In this document: piece by piece, positions 25,983 to 35,004 of the stretch | Layout: each line of letters starts with the position of its first letter | Numbering within the stretch: position 1 is the first letter of the stretch | From: Sphingobium sp. CAP-1 | Lineage (GTDB): Bacteria; Pseudomonadota; Alphaproteobacteria; Sphingomonadales; Sphingomonadaceae | Reading direction: 5' to 3' | Assembly: GCF_009720145.1 (NCBI RefSeq) | Contig: NZ_CP046252.1 | Location: 248,001-312,000 of the forward strand | DNA: 64,000 nucleotides | Notes under the pieces: model-generated | Seen by the model: only the letters and a program-made list of their open reading frames with translations | The model's database searches: none | What the model was told of the DNA's origin: nothing | Program-made: the position numbers and the translations under genes

Positions 25983-28058
25983 ATGAACGCTGTTACCGAA
26001 ACCGTAGTCGCCGAGCCTGTGTCGGGCGTCGAAATCTTCGTGCCGCTCGCCAAGCTCAAGAAGTCCCCGCGCAATGCCCGCAAGGTGCCGCATGGGGAGG
26101 CCGCTATCGAGGCGCTGGCCGCTTCGATCCAGCACAAGGGGCTGATCCAGAACCTTGTCGTGGAGCCGGAGGTCAAGGAGGACGGGACGCCGACCGGCAA
26201 TTATCTCGTTACCGCTGGCGAGGGCCGGAGGCTGGCGATGCTGCTGCGCGCCAAGCGCAAGCAGATCAAGAAATCCGAGCCGGTGCGCTGCTGGCTGGAT
26301 ACGCAGAACGACCCGTCCGAGATCAGTCTGGACGAGAACGTGACCCGGACCCCGATGCACCCTGCCGACCAGTTCGAGCGCTTTCAGGAACTTTCGGAGA
26401 ACAAGGGCTGGGGCGCGGAGGAAATCGGCGCGCGGTTCGGCGTGTCGGCTGGCGTGGTGAAACAGCGGCTTCGCCTTGGCGCTGTCAGCCCCAAGCTGTT
26501 GCAGGTCTATCGGGAGGACGGGCTGACCTTGGATCAGCTTATGGCCTTCGCGATCACCGAGGACCATGCCCGGCAGGAGCAGGTTTTCGAGGGGCTACAT
26601 CACAACCGCGAACCGTGGATCATCCGCCGCGACATGACCGCCGCCAACGTGCCCGCCGATGATCGCCGTGCGGTGTTCGTCGGGGCCGACGCCTATGTCG
26701 AGGCGGGCGGCAATATCATCCGCGACCTGTTCAGCGAGGATCGGGGCGGGTTTTTCGAGGATGCGGGCTTGCTCGACATGCTCGCCGCCGAGAAACTGCG
26801 CGACATTGCGGGTGAGGTTCAGGCCGAGGGCTGGAAATGGGCCGAGGCGCATATCGATTATCCCCATGCCCATGGAATGCGGCGTTTCTATCCGCAGTCG
26901 GTTCCCCTGTCCGACGAGGACGAGGCGCGGCTGGAGGTGCTGTCCGCCGAGTATGACGAGCTTGCCGAAGGCTATTCGTCCTATGACGAAATGCCCGAGG
27001 ACGTGGCGGCGAAGCTGGAGGCGGTGTCCGACGAAATCGACACGCTTTCGGCCAAGCGTTCGGCTTACGATGCCAATGTAATCGCACATGGCGGGGCGTT
27101 CGTCGTGTTGCACCATGACGGCAGCGTTCGGGTCGAGCGCGGTTTCGTGCGGGCAGAGGATGAGGCGCTGGCCGATCCGCAGCCGGAGCCGGAAGAAGGC
27201 GATGCGACCGAGCCGCAGACCGGCGAGAGCGAGCAGCCGGAGGACGGCGATGAGAGCGTGCAGGATGCCGACGAGGACGAGGAACCGGGCAAACCGATTT
27301 CCGACAGCCTCACCCGCGACCTGTCCGCGCATCGGACGCTTGCCTTGCGGGTGGCGCTGGCCGAGCAACCCGATACGGCGTTGATCGCGCTGACCCACAC
27401 GCTGACCGCGCAACTGTTCTACAGCTATGCGGAGGCCGGTTGCCTTGAGGTTCGTCCGACCGTCACCCCCTTGGGGAGCCATGCGGACGGGATCGAGGAT
27501 ACGCCCTTGGCGGCGCGGGCGAGCGAGCAGCACGAAGCATGGGCCGAGCGGATGCCGCGCGACGTGGCGGACCTGTGGGCCTTCATCGTCGGGCTGACGG
27601 ACGAGAAGCGGATAGCGCTGCTGGCGCATTGCGCGGCCCGCACCGTCAACGCGCTGCGTCTGCCGTGGGATCGCAAGCCCCGCTCGCTGCAAACCGCCGA
27701 CAGGCTGGCGACCGCGCTGGCGCTGGACGTGGCGAAGGACTGGACGCCGACCGTGGACAGCTATCTTGGCCGTGTCACCAAAGCGCATATCGTCGAGGCC
27801 GTGACCGAAGGCGTGTCGGAAGATGCCGCCCGCCGCATCGCCGACATGAAGAAGGTAGATATGGCCGAGGTCGCCGAGCAGCTTCTGGCCGGGGCCGGCT
27901 GGCTTCCCGCGACCCTGCGGACTCCCGAACCGGAGGCGGAGCAATCCGCACCCGTCGAGGCCGAGGATGCCGGGATCGTGGACCAGCCGTCCGAAGCGGA
28001 GGATATCGACACCGAAACGGAGGACGGTGAAGCATCTTACGCGGTTGCTGCCGAGTAG
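25983..28058 (+). CDS. ParB/RepB/Spo0J-family partition-like protein
   Basis: A 691-residue protein, much longer than chromosomal ParB. The N-terminus is a ParB/Srx-fold domain (VPLAKLKKSPRNARKV, AIEALAASIQHKGLIQNLVV, GEGRRLAMLL), followed by a helix-turn-helix linker (GAEEIGARFGVSAGVVKQRLRLG). A very acidic stretch lies near 390-440 (ADPQPEPEEGDATEPQ and beyond). The last roughly 40 residues are also acidic. The long C-terminal region is typical of ICE and plasmid ParB-like proteins in this group. There is no adjacent ParA gene, so it may control stability or transcription rather than classical partition. Confidence 0.9.
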   Translation: MNAVTETVVAEPVSGVEIFVPLAKLKKSPRNARKVPHGEAAIEALAASIQHKGLIQNLVVEPEVKEDGTPTGNYLVTAGEGRRLAMLLRAKRKQIKKSEPVRCWLDTQNDPSEISLDENVTRTPMHPADQFERFQELSENKGWGAEEIGARFGVSAGVVKQRLRLGAVSPKLLQVYREDGLTLDQLMAFAITEDHARQEQVFEGLHHNREPWIIRRDMTAANVPADDRRAVFVGADAYVEAGGNIIRDLFSEDRGGFFEDAGLLDMLAAEKLRDIAGEVQAEGWKWAEAHIDYPHAHGMRRFYPQSVPLSDEDEARLEVLSAEYDELAEGYSSYDEMPEDVAAKLEAVSDEIDTLSAKRSAYDANVIAHGGAFVVLHHDGSVRVERGFVRAEDEALADPQPEPEEGDATEPQTGESEQPEDGDESVQDADEDEEPGKPISDSLTRDLSAHRTLALRVALAEQPDTALIALTHTLTAQLFYSYAEAGCLEVRPTVTPLGSHADGIEDTPLAARASEQHEAWAERMPRDVADLWAFIVGLTDEKRIALLAHCAARTVNALRLPWDRKPRSLQTADRLATALALDVAKDWTPTVDSYLGRVTKAHIVEAVTEGVSEDAARRIADMKKVDMAEVAEQLLAGAGWLPATLRTPEPEAEQSAPVEAEDAGIVDQPSEAEDIDTETEDGEASYAVAAE

Positions 28059-28067
28059 CGCCATTGG

Positions 28068-28093
28068 ACCGGGGTCGCATATGCGGCCCCGGT
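28068..28093 (+). terminator. Probable terminator of the ParB-like gene
   Basis: A 13-bp stem with a single mismatch: ACCGGGGTCGCAT against ATGCGGCCCCGGT, directly after the stop, followed by TCTTCCTT. Confidence 0.65.
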
Positions 28094-28240
28094 TCTTCCT
28101 TGTATTGCGCCAAAATCGCGGCCACGCTCCTACCGGGCGGCCGCTTCTGCTAGGCATAGCTCAATCGCCGCTCGCCGGGCATGGCCCGGCTCGCGGGTCA
28201 ACGCTTGAAGTTTTATGCGTTTTGGAGAACAACCGCCGCA

Positions 28241-28377
28241 GGCTTACAGGCAGAGTTGTTATCGAGAATCGCGATATAAGACACCGATGTTGGGCAGTGA
28301 TGCTCTCCATCTACCCCTAATGCAGCTTTACCGCTGAGCGGACGATCTGATCGAACGCATAGGAGTGCCTGTAAGCC
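28241..28377 (+). ncRNA. Retron msr-msd non-coding RNA (candidate)
   Basis: Bounded by perfect 12-bp inverted repeats GGCTTACAGGCA (28241-28252) and TGCCTGTAAGCC (28366-28377), which fit the a1/a2 arms of a retron RNA. The second arm ends 17 bp before the RT start, the usual arrangement. Inside, TATCG/CGATA (about 28261-28277) could form an msr hairpin, and the 28290-28350 part would be msd template. I cannot fix the branching guanosine or the msDNA end by eye. Confidence 0.75.
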
Positions 28378-28485
28378 ACCTATAGGGGGGTGGGGTGTCT
28401 AGTCTGGCGAAACTACAAGCGGCGACGTCGCTCGATGATCTGGCTGCAATCCTGGGATACAAGCCCGCCGCGCTTGCCTACCTAG

Positions 28486-29662
28486 GCCGTGAACCCATAA
28501 AAGTGTTCAGCGGACGGTTTTCGGCCCATCCGGCAACGATATGAGATAGTCGGCTATAGCTTGGGCCGTCGCCGCTGCGGCGTCGGCGTCCACAACAGAC
28601 ATCCCCATGTGCTCGGAGGCTATGCCGGTGAGGTAGGCGGTAGCCTCACCCTTTGAGCCGCCGCGAGAGATCGTGCTGACGACGTGAAGCAGGTAACGAT
28701 CGTATTCGTCCGCGCACCCCTCATCGGGAGAACTCCCGTTATGCGCCAGTCCGATAGGATCCCAGAACTTCCACCCGATTTCACGTAGGCGGGAGAGCTG
28801 TATCTTTGGGTAAAGGGTCATGTTCCAAGCATAGCCGAAAAATGCAGTTCTCAGCCATCTGCACTTTCCATTTTGGCTGTTTGCTGATTCAGACTTTGCA
28901 TGAGCCGATACGACCTGACCGACTTCGAGTGGCGCGTGATCGAGCCGCTCCTACCCAACAAGCCGCGAGGCGTTCCGCGCGTCGATGATCGGCGCGTGCT
29001 CAATGGTATCTTCTGGGTGCTGCGTTCTGGTGCGCCGTGGCGCGATCTGCCCGAACGCTACGGCCCGCGCACTACCTGCTACAACCGCTTCGTCCGATGG
29101 CGGAAGGCCGGTGTTTGGGATCGGATGATGGATGCTATTACCGCCGCACATGATGGCGACATCCAGATGATCGACAGCACCTCCGTTCGCGCTCACCAAC
29201 AGGCCGCGACGGCAAAAAGGGGGATCGAGATCATTGTCTCGGTCGCTCCCGAGGCGGCCTCACCACCAAAATCCACGCGGTCGTCGATGCGCAAGGACTC
29301 CCGATCCGGCTCGGCCTGACAGCAGGACAGGCGCACGACGGGCAGGTCGCGGGCACGCTGCTCAACCATCTTGGTCCGCACACAATCGTGCTCGCCGACA
29401 AGGCCTACGACGCTGACCGCATCCGTGAGCTAATCGAAGAGCAAGGCGCCACGCCGAACATCCCGGCCAAATCCAATCGGAAGTGGAAACCCTGCTTCAG
29501 CAAACGGCTCTACCGCGAACGTAATTTGATCGAGCGCTTCTTCTCCAAATTGAAGCACTTCCGCCGCGTCGCCACGCGATACGACAAGCTCGCCGAAAAC
29601 TTCCTCGCCATGGTCCAGCTCGCATCAATGCGGCTATGGCTGCGTGCTTATGAGTCTACGGC
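28486..29662 (+). mobile_element. IS5-family (IS427-like) insertion sequence with passenger gene
   Basis: A 1177-bp element. Terminal inverted repeats begin GCCGTGAACCCATAA on the left and GCCGTAGACTCATAA on the right end read inwards (12 of 15 matching). It is flanked by a CTAG duplication at 28482-28485 and 29663-29666. It holds a two-frame IS5-type transposase and a second, leftward gene ending 21 bp from the left repeat. At about 1.18 kb it is longer than usual IS427-group elements, the excess being the passenger gene. Confidence 0.88.
28507..28821 (-). CDS. IS passenger gene, DUF1871-like
   Basis: A 104-residue protein transcribed away from the transposase. The core GWKFWDPIGLA, then DEYDRYLLHVVSTISRGG and TGIASEHMGM, resembles DUF1871-type proteins (WDPIGL...DEYD pattern), whose function is unknown. 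It lies wholly within the IS inverted repeats, so it moves with the element. It could be cargo such as an antitoxin-like or immunity-like protein, or a regulator of transposition. Confidence 0.65.
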   Translation of the reverse strand: MTLYPKIQLSRLREIGWKFWDPIGLAHNGSSPDEGCADEYDRYLLHVVSTISRGGSKGEATAYLTGIASEHMGMSVVDADAAAATAQAIADYLISLPDGPKTVR

Positions 29663-29666
29663 CTAG
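28900..29666 (+). CDS. IS5-family DDE transposase, two frames joined by a likely -1 frameshift
   Basis: The first frame (to 29319) carries the N-terminal DUF4096-like part (YDLTDFEWRVIEPLLP) and the first catalytic Asp in IQMIDSTSVRAHQ. The continuation lies in the -1 frame (GGLTTKIHAVVDAQGLP, the second Asp in VLADKAYDADRI and the catalytic Glu in LYRERNLIERFFSKLK). The change-over fits A5G5 at 29214-29223, a good slippery site (in-frame A AAA AGG). The stop codon TAG is supplied by the CTAG target duplication, outside the IS proper. Programmed frameshifting is common in this group, so the transposase is probably functional. Confidence 0.85.
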
Positions 29667-31318
29667 TCTATCATCTCCCTGACGCGCAGAAATATACCGC
29701 GTTCACCATTCCAAAGCGGGATGGAACGCAGCGGCAGATTCTCGCCCCGACGCCCAAGCTGAAACTTCTGCAACGACGTCTCGCCAACGTCCTCTACCTG
29801 GCGCTGGCCGACATCGACAAGGCTGGCACACCCAGGCGCCAGCTCTCTCATGGCTTCGCCAAGCATCTGTCCATCGTGACCAACGCGGCCGTCCACAAGC
29901 GGCGGCGTTATGTGCTGAACCTAGATCTCAAGGACTTCTTCCCCTCGATCAATTTCGGCCGCGTGCGCGGCATCTTTATAAAGGACAAGCGCTTCGCCCT
30001 CGACCCCAAGGTGGCGACGCTTATCGCGCAGATTGCCTGCCACGACCATGTTCTTCCGCAGGGAAGTCCATGCTCGCCGGTCATTTCCAATATCGTCGGA
30101 CACTTGCTCGACATTCGGCTGGTTCGTTTCGCCAAAGCGCAGAAATGCACCTATTCGCGCTATGCCGATGACATCACCTTTTCCACGAACGCCAAGGCAT
30201 TTCCGGCCGACGTTGCCGCTCCGGTATCTGGATCGGAGCACGACTGGGCGCTGGGCGCAGCGCTGCTCAAGGAACTCAAAAAGGCGGATTTCGAGGTCAA
30301 TCCGGCCAAGACTCGGATGCAATATCGCGGGTCACGACAGGTCGCGACCGGCCTGCTCGTCAACGAGAAGCCGAACGTCCGGCCTGAATACTATCGCACC
30401 GTGCGCGCGATGTGCTGGTCGCTGTTCAACAGTGGAACCTATTATCGTATGGTTCCTGCCGCGCTAGCGGGCGGGAAACCCGGCGATCCCGACGTGCAGG
30501 AACCGGCCTCCTCGCTGGCCCCGCTGCAAGGCATGCTCGGCTACATCTACCATGTGCGCAATCAGGTCGACACGCGACCTGCTGCCGAGAAGAAGAAAGA
30601 GGAGACATCGACGGCGACGCGCAAGCTCTATGTCCGCTTCCTCTTCTACCGCAACTTCGTTGTGGCTCCGAAGCCGCTCATCATTCCCGAAGGCAAGACT
30701 GATTCCATCTATCTGCGCGCGGCGATAGAGAAGCTCACCGCCTACCAACCCCGGCTCGGCGAAATGGACAAAGGTAAGTTCAAGCCCGCGCTCAAGTTCA
30801 TGAATTTCTCCGCCGCAATCCATGACGTGCTTCAGATCGGCAACGGTGCGGGGGATCTGAAGCACTTCATTCGGAAATACCCCGATGCCCTCAAGCACTA
30901 TCGGCACCGACCTTTGCCGAACCCGGTTATCGTCCTGATCGACAATGACGATGGCGCAAATGATATTTTCAGCGTCGCCAAAAATCTCGGCGCCCCCCAC
31001 ATTTCGCGGACCTCCACCGATCCATTCTATCGGCTTGCCCCCAACCTCTATCTCATCAAGACGCCGGAGATGGGTTCCAAGGGGACGAGTTGCATCGAGG
31101 ATCTGTTCGAACCCGCCCTTCGAAAAACCGTCATTGACGGGAAGGTGTTTGACCCGAACAAAAAGCACGGCGAAGCCGGGAAATACGGCAAGGCCAGGTT
31201 TGCCGAGAAAGTTGTCCAGCCGCAGAAGGACAAGATCGACTTTTCCAAATTCGCGGACCTCCTAGACCGTATTGTTGCGGTCCTCGACGACTACGCCGCA
31301 AACCCGCCACCGCCCTGA

Positions 31319-31649
31319 CATGCACGAGTACGGATTTTCTTGGATGGTCGGGAAGCTTCATCATCGCCAGCAGGCAACCATTACCGCGCGGCGTAGATGG
31401 ACAGTCATCCATATTTTCGGTTCAATTCGTCGGCTCGCGCGATAGGAGGATTTCGTCAGAGGTCCGGCTAGCCTTCACCCTCGATGAGAGGGCCGATGAT
31501 CCGTCTATGCATCGCGTTTCTTCATCGGCACGACCACGCGGCCTCTCGATTAGCTTGATCTAACCGGGGCCGGCTTCGCCTTGCTCGGCCTGGCGCAACG
31601 CCGCCGCGCGACTTTTTTCCGCCGCCTTCGGCTTTGCATCGCGAAACAT
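31319..31649. other. Intergenic region between retron RT and the IS110-family element
   Basis: 331 bp with no supported gene. The final part (about 31560-31645) resembles the GC-rich leaders seen before other backbone genes and may be the left half of the DUF736 leader split by the IS. Confidence 0.3.
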
Positions 31650-33036
31650 ATGTGGACGCCCCTATCGGGAGAAGATGCAGTTTTCGAGCAGGAGCAAGAA
31701 ACGGTCGGGTGCTTCCATATGTCCGGCCTCTGCGAGGCGGCGCATCTGGCCGCGGGCCCTGATGAAGTCCGCGGATCCTGGTCCCTATCAAAAAAACGCG
31801 CTCGGATGGCGCAGCTTCGCGAACGGGTTGTCCTGATCCAGCGGATTGACCGACTTGCATCATACTCTCTGGTGCCCCCTCCCGAACTGTTGTGAGGCTC
31901 AGCCTCGAAAGGCGATCAGATCGCGGCCGGCGCCGGCGTCACGATGCTGTTGCTGAAGGCGCGCTTGCGCATGAGCACCGCCCACGCGATGCGCGCCAGC
32001 TTGTTGGCCAGCGCTACGGTGACGAGCCTCGCCGGCTTCTTCTCCAGCAGCCCGCGCACCCAGTCGAGGAGCGGTCCCGGGCAGTTAATCCGTGCCGATC
32101 GAATGATCGCGGTCGAACCGACCACCAGCAGGGTGCGCAGATATTTGTTGCCGGCCTTGGTGATCCTGCCGAGCCGCTCCTTGTTGCCGGACGAGCTCTG
32201 TCGTGGCGTCAGCCCGAGCCATGCCGCCATGCCGCGACCGGAGTCGAACTGCGCGGCATCGTTGATTGTGGCGGCCAGCGCCGTCGCCGTCACCAAGCCG
32301 ATACCGGGGATCGTGGCGAGCCGGCGGCTGTCCTCGTTGGCGCGATGCCAGGCGAGCATCTCGGCATCGAGCGTCGCGATCTGCTCTTCAAGCGCTTCGA
32401 GCTGGCCGATGTGCACCGCGACCACCGCACGGGCATAGGCCGGGATCGTCTCGGCCGACCGTGAACCATGAACACGCTCGATCAGCTCGGGCAGCCGCTT
32501 GATCCCCTTGGGTACGATGATGCCCAGCTCGGCCATGTGCGCCCTCAGCGCGTTGACGATCATCGTCCGGTGCTTGACCAGCATCATCCGCGTCTTGTGC
32601 AGCATGAGGGCCTCCTGCTGCTCGACCGTCTTGACCGGAACGAAGCGCATCGTCGGCCGCGTGACGGCTTCGCAGATCGCCTCGGCATCGAGCGCGTCGT
32701 TCTTCCCGCGCTTCAGATACGGCTTCACATAGACCGGCGGCATCAACTTCACCTCATGCCCAAGCTCTTCGAGCTGGCGCGCCCAATGATGCGCGGTGGA
32801 GCACGCCTCGATGCCGACGAGGCAAGGCGGAAGGCCTGCAAAGAACGGCACCACCTCATCCCGGCGTATCTTCTTGCGATTTACTACCTTGCCCTCCGAG
32901 TCGACCACGTGGGCCTGAAAGACGTTCTTTGCGATATCGAATCCGACCGTAAGAAATGTAGACATACAAAGCTCCTGCTCGAAAAGAGGCTTTGCCCAAC
33001 CTGCCATAAATGTCCGGCTGGGTGGGGCGTCCACAT
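31650..33036 (-). mobile_element. IS110-family element, IS1111 subgroup-like
   Basis: A DEDD transposase gene flanked by perfect 13-bp inverted copies, ATGTGGACGCCCC at 31650-31662 and its complement at 33024-33036. Subterminal inverted repeats of this length suit the IS1111 subgroup of IS110. Exact ends are probably a few bases outside these repeats and cannot be fixed by eye. Confidence 0.75.
31916..32965 (-). CDS. IS110-family transposase
   Basis: A 349-residue transposase. The N-terminal DEDD domain begins TVGFDIAKNVFQAHVVD, with Glu in VGIEACSTAHHWA and the late acidic pair in KNDALDAEAICEA. The C-terminal transposase_20 domain holds IPGIGLVTATALAA and AAWLGLTPRQSSSG, with the conserved Ser. 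ATG 32965 has AGGAGC upstream; the longer open frame to 33085 runs outside the element. It looks intact. Such enzymes use a bridge RNA from the element's non-coding end; the 31650-31915 and 32966-33036 flanks are the places to look. Confidence 0.93.
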   Translation of the reverse strand: MSTFLTVGFDIAKNVFQAHVVDSEGKVVNRKKIRRDEVVPFFAGLPPCLVGIEACSTAHHWARQLEELGHEVKLMPPVYVKPYLKRGKNDALDAEAICEAVTRPTMRFVPVKTVEQQEALMLHKTRMMLVKHRTMIVNALRAHMAELGIIVPKGIKRLPELIERVHGSRSAETIPAYARAVVAVHIGQLEALEEQIATLDAEMLAWHRANEDSRRLATIPGIGLVTATALAATINDAAQFDSGRGMAAWLGLTPRQSSSGNKERLGRITKAGNKYLRTLLVVGSTAIIRSARINCPGPLLDWVRGLLEKKPARLVTVALANKLARIAWAVLMRKRAFSNSIVTPAPAAI

Positions 33037-33171
33037 CATCAAAAAAAGCCGCGCGTCGCCATCCTCCGCTGCGCTCCGGCCGCAAGCGGTGCGCGTCCGA
33101 TCATCCCCGCTTCACCGATCGCCATCGAGGCCGCGGCGGTCGTGGCCCGAGCGAGAGAAAGGAACTTCGAC

Positions 33172-33471
33172 ATGGCGACCATCGGCACCTTCACCCAAGC
33201 GGCCAACGGTTCTTTCGCCGGAACCATCAAGACCCTCACCCTCAACGCCAAGGCGACCCTTCGCCCGGTCGAAAAAGAAGGCGACAAGTCTCCCGACTTC
33301 CGCCTCGCGGTCGGCTCGATCGACTGCGGCGCGGGATGGCAGAAGACCAGCCGCGAAAAGCGCGACTACATCTCGGTCAAGCTGGACGATCCGAGCTTCC
33401 CGGCACCGATCTACGCCACCCTGAGCGAGACCGACACCGCCGGCGAATATGCGATGATCTGGTCCCGCTGA
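33172..33471 (+). CDS. DUF736 protein, copy 1
   Basis: A 99-residue protein with the DUF736 pattern MATIGTFTQAANGSFAGTIKTL and a C-terminal LDDPSFPAPIYATL...YAMIW. DUF736 proteins are constant companions of alphaproteobacterial conjugative elements but have no known activity; their small beta fold suggests DNA or protein binding. ATG 33172 follows GAAAGGAA. A second, diverged copy lies at 37840. The IS110-family element is inserted in its leader, which may affect expression. Confidence 0.9.
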   Translation: MATIGTFTQAANGSFAGTIKTLTLNAKATLRPVEKEGDKSPDFRLAVGSIDCGAGWQKTSREKRDYISVKLDDPSFPAPIYATLSETDTAGEYAMIWSR

Positions 33472-33479
33472 CCCGAGAC

Positions 33480-33509
33480 GGCGCCCCGCTCCCATCGGAG
33501 CGGGGCGCC
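33480..33509 (+). terminator. Strong terminator after DUF736
   Basis: A 13-bp perfect stem, GGCGCCCCGCTCC and GGAGCGGGGCGCC, with a four-base loop CATC, followed by TTCGTGTGTTTGT. It begins 8 bp after the stop codon. Confidence 0.8.
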
Positions 33510-33762
33510 TTCGTGTGTTTGTCTCCCCCCTGACAATGCGGACGGGCCATGAGGCCCGGCGTTGTGGTGAGGTGCTTGGGGCGCTGCCCCTGGCGCCCTT
33601 CGGATCGGCTTCCGCCCAGCTTCCTCCACGCGGCGAACCGCGTTCCGTGCAGCCGGTTCCCCGCGAAGCCGCCCGCTCCGGTTGCACCCCCGGTCTCGCC
33701 GACGGGCAGGGTTTCAGCGCGGCGCTCCGCTGCGCGGAAACCCAAGCCCAAGGAGTTCAGCC

Positions 33763-34605
33763 ATGTATCATCAGCTTGCCACCCGGTTCGGCCGCAACGC
33801 CCACCAGATCAGCGGCAGGGAGCCGCTCGACAACGAGGCGCTCTATCGCCACGTCCCGTCCATCTTTGCCCGCGAGGCGCACGACAGCCGGTCGGAGCGC
33901 TACGTCTATGTCCCGACCATCGACATCGTGGAGGGATTGCGCCGGGAAGGATGGTTTCCGTTCTTCGCCGTGCAGTCCGTGCCGCGCGACGGCAGCCGCC
34001 ACGGCCACGCCAAGCACATGCTGCGCCTGCGCCGTGACGACGGTATCGGCAAGCCGGAGGCTGCCGAAGTCATCATCGTCAACAGCCATGACGGGACCAG
34101 CGCCTATCAGATGTTCGCCGGAATGCTGCGCTTCGTCTGCACCAACAGCATGATCGCGGGCGAGCGGTTCGAGGAAGTCCGCGTGCCGCACAAGGGCAAT
34201 ATCGAGCACGACATTATCGAGGGCGTTTACACCGTTGCCGAGGACTTCCCCCGGCTGATCAACGCCAGCGAGTCGATGAAGGCGATCCGGCTGTCCGAGG
34301 ACGAGCGACGCTTGCTCGGTGAGGTCAGCCTTGTCGCTCGCTATGGCGAGGACGAAAGCCCGCTGCGTCCCGAACAGATCATCGAGCCCCGCCGCCGCGA
34401 GGATGTGAGCGACAGTCTGTGGGCCACGTTCAATGTGATACAGGAGAATGTCATTCGGGGTGGGTTGCAGGGCCGCAAGCGCAATGCCGAGGGCCGCATC
34501 CGCCGCGCGCAGACCCGCGCGATCAACGGCATCGATCAGAATGTGACGCTCAATCGCGCCCTCTGGACCTTGGCCGAGGGAATGCAGCGCCTCAAGGCGG
34601 CTTGA
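33763..34605 (+). CDS. DUF932 protein
   Basis: A 280-residue DUF932 protein, related to phage/plasmid-like proteins sometimes annotated as YubP or LGT_TIGR03299 types. Seen: RYVYVPTIDIVEGLRREGW, RHGHAKHMLRLRR, and the later LRFVCTNSMIAG with VYTVAEDFPRL. Role unknown; found with ParB and DUF736 in ICE stability or establishment regions. ATG 33763 has AAGGAG upstream. It is preceded by a GC-rich leader of about 250 bp with no gene. Confidence 0.88.
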   Translation: MYHQLATRFGRNAHQISGREPLDNEALYRHVPSIFAREAHDSRSERYVYVPTIDIVEGLRREGWFPFFAVQSVPRDGSRHGHAKHMLRLRRDDGIGKPEAAEVIIVNSHDGTSAYQMFAGMLRFVCTNSMIAGERFEEVRVPHKGNIEHDIIEGVYTVAEDFPRLINASESMKAIRLSEDERRLLGEVSLVARYGEDESPLRPEQIIEPRRREDVSDSLWATFNVIQENVIRGGLQGRKRNAEGRIRRAQTRAINGIDQNVTLNRALWTLAEGMQRLKAA

Positions 34606-34760
34606 CCGCTCGCCGCCGCAGGGCCGGAACACCGGTCCTGCGGTTCCACCATTTCGCGCCGATCCGCCACGGCGGATCGGTGGCGACCGCGCGTCCCAAG
34701 ATCCGCGCGGTCGCAATCGCGCTCGCCGGGCTGACGCCCGGCTCGCAATGCAGATGAAGG

Positions 34761-34988
34761 TTAGTCGGTCTCGGAGATGTCGGTCTCGGCGACCAGTTCG
34801 GCCGGCGTTGCGCCAAGTGCCGAGGCCAGGTGAAACAAGGTGACGACGGTCGGATTGCGTCGGCCGCGTTCCAGATCGCTGACATATTGTTGAGTAAAGC
34901 CGGATGTTTCGGCAAAGCGCTCCTGGGTAAAGCCCTTCTCCTTTCTCAGCCTGGCAAAGTTCAATCCCACGAGGCGCCGCATGTCCAT
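34761..34988 (-). CDS. XRE-family transcriptional regulator
   Basis: A 75-residue single-domain HTH protein (LRKEKGFTQERFAETSGFTQQYVSDLERGRRNPTV, one compact XRE fold). It reads against the conjugation genes and is positioned like the master repressor of ICE transfer in related elements. ATG 34988 is preferred over a TTG three codons upstream. A perfect 12-bp palindrome lies 17 bp upstream of the start, the natural operator. Confidence 0.88.
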   Translation of the reverse strand: MDMRRLVGLNFARLRKEKGFTQERFAETSGFTQQYVSDLERGRRNPTVVTLFHLASALGATPAELVAETDISETD

Positions 34989-35004
34989 GCGCGGCAAACT
35001 GGAC

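Larger units (their letters stand above)
28395..31318 (+). pseudogene. Retron reverse transcriptase fused to TOPRIM, split by an IS5-family element
   Basis: The RT frame starts with GTG at 28395 (GGGGGG upstream; an in-frame stop lies at 28383-28385). It runs 30 codons to the IS at 28486 and resumes at 29663. Joining across one CTAG gives one uninterrupted frame of about 580 residues, with ALAYLVYHLPDA at the junction. Retron hallmarks are present: NAAVH (near 103-107), DLKDFFPSI, catalytic YADD (196-199) and VATG. A TOPRIM domain follows: PEGKTDS with its Glu near 372, and LIDNDD near 455-459. RT-TOPRIM fusion recalls the Ec67/Eco2-type retrons, where the TOPRIM nuclease is the effector. As it stands the gene is broken; a GTG inside the right part could at best give a truncated protein lacking the N-terminus. 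Confidence 0.9.

Noticed and set aside
29876..31318. Retron RT as a complete shorter gene starting at an internal GTG
   Set aside because: The upstream sequence back to 29663 is clearly RT protein and joins in frame with the part before the IS; an internal start would lose conserved N-terminal RT sequence.
31522..31863. A 113-residue leftward frame at the IS110 flank
   Set aside because: It crosses the IS inverted repeat and has no ribosome site or family look.
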